DNA of 9,549 nucleotides from JAZTYK01 sp045636925 (lineage in GTDB: Bacteria; Bacillota; Clostridia; Oscillospirales; Butyricicoccaceae), in NCBI GenBank assembly GCA_045636925.1, contig JAZTYK010000008.1, forward strand, positions 1 through 9,549. The letters run 5' to 3'. The position numbers were made by a program, and so were the translations under genes. Positions 1-6,262 of this stretch are shown here, one piece after another (the stretch's first letter is position 1; each line of letters opens with the position of its first letter). The notes under the pieces were generated by a model that was not told where the DNA came from, made no database searches, and saw only the letters and a list, made by a program, of their open reading frames with translations.

Positions 1-3000
1 GTCAAACACTACTGTGTATTCATGCGGGGTCTGCGTAACGATAATTTCCACATCGTTGTCGGGCATGGTCATGCCGGGAACATAAATGCCGTAATCGGCG
101 GTGTAGCCGGTCTTGTCCTGATCAGATTTTTCAATCACAGTGCCGTACTGGTAATCTTTGCTCTCCAGTACATTTCCGGTGACAGAATCTTTCCAGGTGA
201 CAGTGTGGGTATTGATCTCCCAAATGGCATACAGGATGACCTCTGCACCGTCGGTGGCGGCAGGATAGTCGATCACTGCGCCGGGGGCATAGGTCTTAGC
301 CTCTGGCAGGTTATCTGTCCAGCCTTTAAAGGTATAGCCAACTCTATATGCAGGGTTGTTGGCAGGCTGATATCCCTGACCCACCAGCAGATTGGGTCGA
401 TGACCCGCGCCGCCCACAATGGTCTGGGTGATTTCGGTGTCGCCATCTTTAAAAATCAGCGTATAGCTGTTGGCTTTCCAAACCGCGTACAGATGGATCT
501 CGCCGCCGTCTTGCTCCACCAACGCAGGATACGTTTCCTCATTGATGATCAGCTGCGCCTGGTCGGCGTATTTCACAGCGCCCTCTGCCGTTTCGGCCCA
601 GCCCTGGAAGACATAACCGGGATGATTGAACCCGCAAACAGGCAGATTATTGATGCCGTATGTCACGATCATATTACCCATGGCGCCACCGCTGCCGTTG
701 CCATGGAAATACAGAGCGTAGGAATAAGGCCGCCAGATGGCATACAGCGCAACCTCCCCGCCATCTTCGGCAGTGAGGTTATTCAGGGTGACCGCACCGG
801 TGCCGTCTGCCGCATAGGTTGCGGCAGAAGCATTTTTATCGGTACTCCAGCCCAGGAACACATGATAAGGCCGCGTGAACGGGTTGTTGATGGTCTGTGC
901 CGTTCCGTACTCAAAAGGCATATCTGCCATTTCGCCCGAAAGTGCGCCGTTACCATCAAACTGCACGGTATAGCGATGTACAGTCCACTGGGCGGTCAGC
1001 ACAATATTCTTGCGGGGCATGGTAAAGGTGGCTCCGGCGGCATAGGTGTTTTCATCGGAATCTTTCCAGCCGTTAAAAGTATAGCCGTTTTTAGTTAAAA
1101 CAGGCAGGGTCACAGATGCACCGGGCGCATACTCTGTGGTAGCTGTGTCTCCACTTTGCGTACTGGAACCAGCGGTATTCTCATAGCTCATTGTATAACC
1201 GGTGACCCACATGCCGGCGATGGTCTTCGCTTCTTCGCCGATATAGGGGATATCGGTGTAAACCGGAACCGTATTGCCGCCTGCATCGGTAGTGGTAAAG
1301 CGGTATTTGCCCTCTTTACCGCCGCCATCGTCGGTCCATTCCAACAGCGTATAGCTTGTCTTGGTGGTAGCACCCTGGTTTCCGTAATACACTTTATCGC
1401 CGGAATTGTTCTTGGACAGCGCAATCAGTGCAGTGCCATCAAAAATCAGCGCCTGCAGGTCTCGGGTCGTCTTGGTGCCATCTCCCTCTGCAACGGGGAA
1501 GTTGATCTTTATCACTCCCCACAGCTTCTCTACGCACTGCGAATAAACGCCGCCTTCTTTGACTGTTGCCGTCAGCCCCGCAGATTCTCCAACAATAATT
1601 TGAGGAATTACACTGGGATTGTTCTGTAAAAACTCATTTTGGCTTTCAATAATGCCGCCAAAAGTTCCGTCAATGCGCAGCGTGCCGTGCACATACAAAT
1701 GGGCACGTTCACTCAGCCCCGCCGCAACCAATTCTGCACCGGTGGGGTACGAGGAAAGGATAATCAACGCGCGGTCATACCCGTCCCGATTAATGATGGC
1801 ATTAAAGCCGTCATAGATTGCCAAAGTGCCACCGGAGGCAACATGCAAGGTTGCGCCCGGATCTACCGTCAGATTCACACCGGGCATCAGCTTCACTTTG
1901 ACGGGGACTGTCAGCGTGCCGCTTTCTACATGTAAATCAAAATTATAGGATATCGGCAAGTCGGCTTCATGGGTGTTGACCGTGGCCTTGAAATAACCGC
2001 CGTAAATCTCCAGATACAGCGTGCCGCTGCCAAAGGTGGTATTGCCGTTAAAGGTAATGGTGGTTTTACCTACCTCGTGACAAACAATTTTATCGTTGTA
2101 GGTCAGAGTAATGGTACTGCCATCAAGGCCGGCATACAAGCCTTTGTAATACCCGGAGTTCTTTTCGTTCTTATTACCGAACAGCAATGCCGTACAGATG
2201 TTGTGCTGTGCCTTGTCTGTAAGTGGCTGCTTGATGCCGGTAGGCAGATCACAATAACCGTACAGCTTGGTGGTGCTGCCGGTTGTGGCGTTATAGTCCA
2301 GCTTCAGCGGGGTCTGAATGTTCAAAAACGCATAGGTGTTAAAGGGCATTACCTTCGCCGCGCCGGTGTCATTGGCAAAGGTGGTAACCGTATAACTACC
2401 GCCCTGATAGTCTGTAATGACAAAGGGGATGTAGACCGAGCCGCCTTCTACGATGACCTTTCCGTTGCCCTCTTTCGTGCCGTCCTGATCATCGTCTGCA
2501 TTATAAATAAAGCCCACGCTGCTCAGCTTGGCATTGCTGCCCTGAACGGTAATAGTGCCCTCGCCCAGAAATTTAATATCGCTGTGGGCACCGCTGGTGT
2601 GTCCGGTAAAGTATGCACCGGACCAACGGGCACCCATGACACCGCCCAGGGTCAGCTGGCCGTTTACCGTAATGTGAACACCGTCTGCCAAAGATAGGGT
2701 CAGGTATGTCCGCTGGTCACCGGGATATGCCAGCGGGTGGTTTGCAATGTTTTCTTCCTGTGTGGTTTCCTCCAGCAGCGGCAGGTAACCAATGTTGGCA
2801 AAGGCATGAACACCGGACTCGCCGTCACCGCTGATGGTGTCCTGACCCTCGCTATAAGGCAACAGCAGGGTCACGCCGGAGGGAATGGTGTAGTTTCCGG
2901 CAGCAACGGTTCCGCTTCTGAGCAGAATGATCTTGCCGCTGGTACCTGCAGCGGTAATGGCATCTGCTAAGTTGTCATGATATGTATTGGTATTACCCAC

Positions 3001-3690
3001 CTGCACTTCATAAAAGGTGGTGTCGTTTTCAATAAATCGAGCTTCGTAGGTTTCGTCTGCTTGGCATGCAAAGGTGTAAGGGTTGTTACGGGACACAAAC
3101 ACCCCGCCTTTAAACCAACCGAAGAACTCGTACCCGGAGTTTGCCGTTGCCGTCAGCGTGACAGAAGAACCCTCGATATACTCACCTGCACCGGTCACAG
3201 AACCAGCCGCATTGATATTGACCGTAGTTCCTACCGTGTGCTTCGTTTCAATCGCGGTAAGCTGAATATTGGAAAAAGTGATCGTACCCGAATTGTTTGA
3301 CCCGGCTGGTGACGTAAACGTAATCGTCACCGAGCCACCCGCTGTCAGGTTATGGCTTTCTCCATTTGGCGAGTAAGAGCCCGCGGTCGCAGACACCGAA
3401 TAGGTCAGTACCGCACCGGTAGAGCCGGTGTTGGTGAATGTGATATTAACACTTTTCGTGGATGCCGCACCACACCAACCATCATTTGCGCCTTCCTTTG
3501 TAACGGAAAAAGAATGGGCGCCCGCATTTTCTGTTACTCCATCATGTCCGTCGGTTACCGAGATGGACAAACCCCCCACGCCCACATTAACCGGAGTTTC
3601 TGCAGCTGCCGTAAAAGGCAAAGCTATACATAGAAGCAGCGAACATACTGCTGCAGCAAAAAATGCTCTTTTAATGATACTCTTTATCAT
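1..3690 (-). CDS. Large secreted Listeria-Bacteroides-repeat surface protein (C-terminus beyond window)
   Basis: I read an uninterrupted minus-strand frame from ATG 3690 to base 1, 1230 codons with no stop; the C-terminus lies outside the window. Residues 1-30 form a Sec signal peptide (basic MIKSIIKR, hydrophobic core, AAA before ETPV). Residues 31-147 are an Ig-like beta segment. Residues 150-220 are a divergent InlB B-type repeat with GYEFFGW at 186-192. Residues 223 to about 835 are rich in Thr, Gly and Val with beta-solenoid-like stretches. From 869 come Listeria-Bacteroides (Flg_new) repeats with the GYxFxGW...LYAxW pattern. The family is extracellular, usually for adhesion or surface display; any ligand here is unknown. 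No anchor (LPXTG, SLH, dockerin) is in the visible part. The signal peptide has Cys16 and Cys21 but no good lipobox. Start choice is supported by GGAGGT four bases upstream. It is coupled to the Lgt-like gene before it. Confidence 0.9.
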   Translation of the reverse strand, partial: MIKSIIKRAFFAAAVCSLLLCIALPFTAAAETPVNVGVGGLSISVTDGHDGVTENAGAHSFSVTKEGANDGWCGAASTKSVNITFTNTGSTGAVLTYSVSATAGSYSPNGESHNLTAGGSVTITFTSPAGSNNSGTITFSNIQLTAIETKHTVGTTVNINAAGSVTGAGEYIEGSSVTLTATANSGYEFFGWFKGGVFVSRNNPYTFACQADETYEARFIENDTTFYEVQVGNTNTYHDNLADAITAAGTSGKIILLRSGTVAAGNYTIPSGVTLLLPYSEGQDTISGDGESGVHAFANIGYLPLLEETTQEENIANHPLAYPGDQRTYLTLSLADGVHITVNGQLTLGGVMGARWSGAYFTGHTSGAHSDIKFLGEGTITVQGSNAKLSSVGFIYNADDDQDGTKEGNGKVIVEGGSVYIPFVITDYQGGSYTVTTFANDTGAAKVMPFNTYAFLNIQTPLKLDYNATTGSTTKLYGYCDLPTGIKQPLTDKAQHNICTALLFGNKNEKNSGYYKGLYAGLDGSTITLTYNDKIVCHEVGKTTITFNGNTTFGSGTLYLEIYGGYFKATVNTHEADLPISYNFDLHVESGTLTVPVKVKLMPGVNLTVDPGATLHVASGGTLAIYDGFNAIINRDGYDRALIILSSYPTGAELVAAGLSERAHLYVHGTLRIDGTFGGIIESQNEFLQNNPSVIPQIIVGESAGLTATVKEGGVYSQCVEKLWGVIKINFPVAEGDGTKTTRDLQALIFDGTALIALSKNNSGDKVYYGNQGATTKTSYTLLEWTDDGGGKEGKYRFTTTDAGGNTVPVYTDIPYIGEEAKTIAGMWVTGYTMSYENTAGSSTQSGDTATTEYAPGASVTLPVLTKNGYTFNGWKDSDENTYAAGATFTMPRKNIVLTAQWTVHRYTVQFDGNGALSGEMADMPFEYGTAQTINNPFTRPYHVFLGWSTDKNASAATYAADGTGAVTLNNLTAEDGGEVALYAIWRPYSYALYFHGNGSGGAMGNMIVTYGINNLPVCGFNHPGYVFQGWAETAEGAVKYADQAQLIINEETYPALVEQDGGEIHLYAVWKANSYTLIFKDGDTEITQTIVGGAGHRPNLLVGQGYQPANNPAYRVGYTFKGWTDNLPEAKTYAPGAVIDYPAATDGAEVILYAIWEINTHTVTWKDSVTGNVLESKDYQYGTVIEKSDQDKTGYTADYGIYVPGMTMPDNDVEIIVTQTPHEYTVVFD
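220..1086 (-). repeat. Four Listeria-Bacteroides (InlB B-type) protein repeats
   Basis: Within the large surface protein I find four protein-level repeats, each opening with a GYxFxGW-like motif and closing with a Trp after a short hydrophobic strand. They lie at residues 869-902 (985-1086), 942-986 (733-867), 1025-1071 (478-618) and 1118-1157 (220-339). A fifth, more divergent unit (TVTWKDS... to residue about 1222) follows, and another begins with HEYTVVFD at the window edge. DNA identity between units is low, so these are old diverged repeats and not recent tandem duplications. In this family the repeats form small beta-grasp-like modules that make a stalk on the cell surface. Confidence 0.85.
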
Positions 3691-3692
3691 AA

Positions 3693-4388
3693 TTACCTCC
3701 GATGACTTTCCGCAATAGTCATATCCGCCAGTTGCTTACGCAAATCTGCATATATAGTACTTCCTGCAATAAAAGAAACAATTGACCAAATATGTACCGG
3801 ATGGAACCCGAATGCGATGCTTTTTGCATCTACAAAACCTTCTGCAAAAAACCTATATACGCCATGGGTCATCATGAGCCAAGGGAAATATAAACCTTTC
3901 CCCAAGCATCTTTTTGATTTCAAAATTAAAATCATGGTTACGATAAAACAGAACGTCAATTCCGCTTCGCGCACCGGCCACCGCCAATGTGTTTCGAATA
4001 ACTGTACCCCTTCGCAGCAGCCACTACTTATGCAACCAATTCTCGCAATTAACAATGTTACTGCTGCAATCATTGCCACGACATCAAAATATGCCGCAAC
4101 ATTAATCCGAAAACATTTTGCTGCACCAAAAAACACTATCGGACCTAACAAAAACACTCCTTGGAACGAAACGAAAATGTTGTTTCGGAACAAGGTGTTT
4201 TCAGTTGCTCCCAATGCCAAGCAACAAATCAACTCTATTACAGTGGTTACAACAGAAAGCGCTCCTATATGCATCAGCGATTTAACCTCTAACACTGTCT
4301 GTTTCCATTTAACCAAAACACAGCTCACCAACAGTGTACCAATAATAGTCGGCACATTTTGCGCCACGTTTTTTAAGAACATCAGCAC
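3693..4388 (-). CDS. Divergent Lgt-family (prolipoprotein diacylglyceryl transferase-like) membrane protein
   Basis: A 231-residue integral membrane protein if it starts at GTG 4388. Visible Lgt-family signatures are RIGCISSGCCEG at 116-127 (the RIGC..GCC.G block), WPVREAEL at 137-144 where Lgt usually has an HP.QLYE-type motif, and GVYRFFAEG at 176-184 with the conserved Arg and Glu. FQGVFLLGP at 75-83 resembles the family's HGG region, but His is missing. There are about six or seven membrane segments. True Lgt moves diacylglycerol from phosphatidylglycerol to a lipobox Cys; whether this shorter, altered copy does so is unknown. A near-perfect anti-SD match lies seven bases before GTG 4388. 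An in-frame ATG at 4496 would add 36 hydrophilic residues and has a weaker AGGAG ten bases upstream. The gene is clearly more AT-rich than its neighbours, which suggests transfer. It is coupled to the large surface protein. Confidence 0.65.
   Translation of the reverse strand: MLMFLKNVAQNVPTIIGTLLVSCVLVKWKQTVLEVKSLMHIGALSVVTTVIELICCLALGATENTLFRNNIFVSFQGVFLLGPIVFFGAAKCFRINVAAYFDVVAMIAAVTLLIARIGCISSGCCEGVQLFETHWRWPVREAELTFCFIVTMILILKSKRCLGKGLYFPWLMMTHGVYRFFAEGFVDAKSIAFGFHPVHIWSIVSFIAGSTIYADLRKQLADMTIAESHRR
3695..3700 (-). promoter_or_regulatory. Ribosome binding site of the large surface protein, overlapping upstream stop
   Basis: GGAGGT (3700 to 3695 on the minus strand) sits four bases before ATG 3690. 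The stop codon TAA of the Lgt-like gene (3695-3693) shares the last T of this site. Only two bases separate stop and start. This layout fixes the start of the large gene and suggests translational coupling or reinitiation. Confidence 0.85.
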
Positions 4389-4391
4389 GAG

Positions 4392-4400
4392 ATCACCTCC
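4392..4400 (-). promoter_or_regulatory. Strong ribosome binding site deciding the Lgt-like start
   Basis: GGAGGTGAT (4400 to 4392, minus strand) matches the 16S anti-SD almost fully. The last G of GGAGG is seven bases before GTG 4388 and thirteen before ATG 4382. It lies inside the longer frame that opens at ATG 4496, so it argues that translation starts here and that the upstream 36 codons are leader sequence. Confidence 0.65.
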
Positions 4401-4519
4401 GCTTCTCTCAATTTGTAAAAATCCCCGGCGCATCTGTGAGATGGCCGGGTAATCAGCATCTCCACTGGGCGGGATGTTGGTGTGGACAATGTTCATTTAT
4501 GCGCAGCTCCTGCACATAG

Positions 4520-4548
4520 CACAAGGGTAAATAGGCTTTGCCCCTGTG
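4520..4548 (-). other. Possible leader hairpin upstream of the Lgt-like gene
   Basis: On the minus strand CACAGGGG (4548-4541) can pair with CCCTTGTG (4527-4520), eight pairs including one G-U, with a 13-base loop. It lies between the terminator of the SLH-like gene and the Lgt-like gene, where a promoter and leader for the left operon should be. I could not identify a convincing -35/-10 pair here and I do not recognise a riboswitch class. It may be incidental. Confidence 0.25.
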
Positions 4549-4580
4549 ATGCGGGCAGGAAATGGAAAGAACTGCCTTTT

Positions 4581-4620
4581 GGTTAAAACAAGCGGGCGGG
4601 GAACGGGTCCCCGCCCGCTT
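4581..4620 (-). terminator. Rho-independent terminator of the SLH-like gene
   Basis: A perfect 13-bp GC-rich stem (4620-4608 with 4602-4590) closes a 5-base loop. On the minus strand it is followed by GTTTTAACC, a short U-rich tail. It begins 41 bases after the stop codon of the SLH-like gene and separates that gene from the Lgt-like operon. The U-tail on this strand and its absence on the other make it a one-way minus-strand terminator. Confidence 0.9.
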
Positions 4621-4661
4621 TCAGGCGTTATGCTATTTTAACTTTTCCAGAAGGAATTGGA

Positions 4662-6065
4662 TTAGTTGAAGCTAACAGCAACTTCAACGGTCTTGCCGTC
4701 GACAGCGCCGACCAGCTCGTTGATCATCTTGACCAGCTTCTCAGCCATAGCGTAGGTGCTTTCGGCATCACGCAGATCGGTCAGGATGGTGCTCTCGCCC
4801 ATTTCAACGCCCTTGACAACGATAGAGCAGTTCTTGTCCAGAGTAGCAATGGACTGACCAACAGCCAGCTGAGTGCCCTTGCCAACCACAACCTTAACAT
4901 CCTCGTTACCAACATAGCCGGTACCGATCTTGATGTTGTCACGGATGGTCTGCTTCAGAGCGTCGATGTTGCTGAAGTTATCCAGCTTCAGGCCGTCGGA
5001 ACCATTCTCGAAGACGATGTTCTCTTCGCCGATAACCAGCTCGGAGTTGTTAGCGATGAAGACATAGCTGTCATCGGTAGCCTGGGTCTTGGTGGAGACG
5101 TTGTCGGTCAGAGCCATCCAAGCAGCACGGGTGTCTTCGGTCTTCTCGGGAACGAAAGCGATGGAGACATACTCTTCAGCATCAACCACGGGCTGTACGT
5201 TGTAAACGCACTTATTGCCAGCAACGTCGATCTTGATGGTAGCGCCACCAAAGTCGAAGCAGTTGCTCAGCCAAACCTTCAGCTCGGGATCGCCGGACAG
5301 GCCGGTTTCAACAGAGATCTTGTGGGACTTAACGCCGCCGCCCAGAGAAGCAACATTGTTCATCATAGCTTCCAGGGTGACATGGCCGGCATCGACCTTT
5401 TCCTTGGAGATCTCGATGACCATTGCGTAGGTCTCGTAAACGGTAGCCTTGACATAGCCCTGATCAGCGTTCTCGCCGGACAGAACAGCCAGCTGGAACT
5501 TAACGTTGGGCTGTGCAATGGGAGAAGTCATCTCGCCGGCAGCAACGCCCAGAACCACGTCAGCATTGACTTCGTCAGAAGCATTGGGAGCCTTGGGCAT
5601 AGCAGCGGACCAATCCACGTCAGCAGCAACCAGGCCGTACAGAACAGCAGCCTGAGCAACGTTCTCGTCGCCGTAGGATGCTACGTCAGCGTCAACAGTG
5701 TCAACGGAGACGGGGACAGCAGGCAGGACTTCTTCGGCGATGGCACGAGTGACCATAGCCATAGCTTCCTTCACCTTGACATCCTGATCGCCCTTGAAGG
5801 GGAAGCCTTCTTCGGCATAACCCTTGATGATGCCTTCAGTGTAGCCCCAAGCGATGTATGCGTAGTAGGGATCTTCCTCATCTACGTCAACACCCTTGCC
5901 TTCGGGCATGGTGGCACCGGTGACATCTGCGCCAGCAGCTTCAGCGATCTCTTTGATCCACTCGCCGCGGGAGTAGTTGTCATCAGCGGGAGCGGCGCTA
6001 ACAGACATGACCATCATGGACAGTGCCAGGCAAGCGACCAGAACCAGACTAATGATTTTTTTCAT
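4662..6065 (-). CDS. Secreted acidic protein with degenerate SLH-like repeats
   Basis: A 467-residue precursor. MKKIISLVLV...SVSA is a clear Sec signal peptide, with cleavage near residues 24-27. Residues 31-90 look like one SLH repeat: YSRGEW opens the helix, then DPYYAYIAWGYTEGIIKGY and a GFPF turn. Residues 91-150 (KVKEAMAMVTRAI, then YGDENVAQAAVLYGLVAA) and 155-178 (NASDEVNADVVLGVAAG) look like weaker second and third repeats. In this group SLH domains bind secondary wall polymer on the outer face. Residues 185-467 form a mixed alpha/beta acidic region I do not recognise, with three Cys (270, 286, 413). ATG 6065 is chosen because AAGGA lies seven bases upstream; the frame extends to ATG 6167, but that lies inside the promoter. 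It has its own promoter and terminator and strongly biased codons, so it is probably abundant. The polysaccharide operon with a pyruvyl transferase lies directly upstream. Confidence 0.8.
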   Translation of the reverse strand: MKKIISLVLVACLALSMMVMSVSAAPADDNYSRGEWIKEIAEAAGADVTGATMPEGKGVDVDEEDPYYAYIAWGYTEGIIKGYAEEGFPFKGDQDVKVKEAMAMVTRAIAEEVLPAVPVSVDTVDADVASYGDENVAQAAVLYGLVAADVDWSAAMPKAPNASDEVNADVVLGVAAGEMTSPIAQPNVKFQLAVLSGENADQGYVKATVYETYAMVIEISKEKVDAGHVTLEAMMNNVASLGGGVKSHKISVETGLSGDPELKVWLSNCFDFGGATIKIDVAGNKCVYNVQPVVDAEEYVSIAFVPEKTEDTRAAWMALTDNVSTKTQATDDSYVFIANNSELVIGEENIVFENGSDGLKLDNFSNIDALKQTIRDNIKIGTGYVGNEDVKVVVGKGTQLAVGQSIATLDKNCSIVVKGVEMGESTILTDLRDAESTYAMAEKLVKMINELVGAVDGKTVEVAVSFN

Positions 6066-6109
6066 TGCGGTTTCCTTCTTTCTTAATAGATTTCTATTTG
6101 ATCTTGAAT

Positions 6110-6133
6110 GCTTATCCCCAAAAGGGCATAAGC
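6110..6133 (-). other. Stem-loop in the 5' leader of the SLH-like gene
   Basis: In the transcript GCTTAT-G-CCC, a UUUU loop, then GGG-G-ATAAGC can fold into a nine-pair stem with one G-G mismatch. It lies within about 18 to 41 bases of the predicted transcript start and about 45 bases before the start codon. A short 5' stem-loop like this could stabilise the mRNA of an abundant surface protein. That role is inference; the pairing is visible. Confidence 0.5.
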
Positions 6134-6157
6134 TACCCAAGCCTATTAGTACCTTTA

Positions 6158-6186
6158 ATGTTAACACAAGCTTTTCGGGTTTTCAA
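6158..6186 (-). promoter_or_regulatory. Near-consensus sigma-A promoter of the SLH-like gene
   Basis: On the minus strand a -35 box TTGAAA (6186-6181) is followed after exactly 17 bases by a -10 box TAACAT (6163-6158), with an extended TG at the usual place (TGT before the -10). Transcription should start near 6151, giving a leader of about 85 bases. AT-rich sequence with A-tracts lies just upstream of the -35. Confidence 0.85.
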
Positions 6187-6262
6187 GTGTTATTCGGCAT
6201 TCTTTTTCGACATTCCGGTGTTTTTTTGTTCGTTTTTGTGCTTATTTTCACAGAAAACGGGA

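Noticed and set aside
220..1086. Recent DNA-level tandem repeat array
   Set aside because: The units share only a protein pattern (GYxFxGW and closing Trp) and vary in length; DNA identity is low.
22..1098. Plus-strand 358-codon open frame
   Set aside because: It is antisense to the repeat-protein gene, whose minus frame gives signal peptide and Listeria-Bacteroides repeats. The plus translation has no recognisable domain and no good ribosome binding site.
1969..2697. Plus-strand 242-codon open frame
   Set aside because: Antisense shadow of the beta-rich middle of the large surface protein; low-complexity Val/Gly/Ile-rich translation without family features.
3609..3642. Lipobox in the signal peptide of the large surface protein
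   Set aside because: Cys16 and Cys21 follow AAV and LLL; neither has a small residue (Gly, Ala, Ser) right before Cys, so a standard lipoprotein signal is unlikely, although the Lgt-like neighbour made me check.
3817..4452. Plus-strand 211-codon open frame
   Set aside because: Antisense to the Lgt-like gene, which has family motifs, membrane helices and a strong ribosome binding site on the minus strand.
4497..4580. Riboswitch or small RNA between terminator and Lgt-like gene
   Set aside because: Only one imperfect hairpin is visible, and I can match neither a known riboswitch core nor a clear promoter; kept only as a low-confidence hairpin.
5322..6086. Plus-strand 254-codon open frame
   Set aside because: Mirror of the codon-biased SLH-like gene; strong codon bias often leaves long antisense frames. 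It would also run into the leader of the true gene.
6066..6167. N-terminal 34-residue extension of the SLH-like protein from ATG 6167
   Set aside because: This ATG lies upstream of the predicted transcript start, inside the promoter region, and the downstream ATG 6065 opens a typical signal peptide with a ribosome binding site at correct distance.
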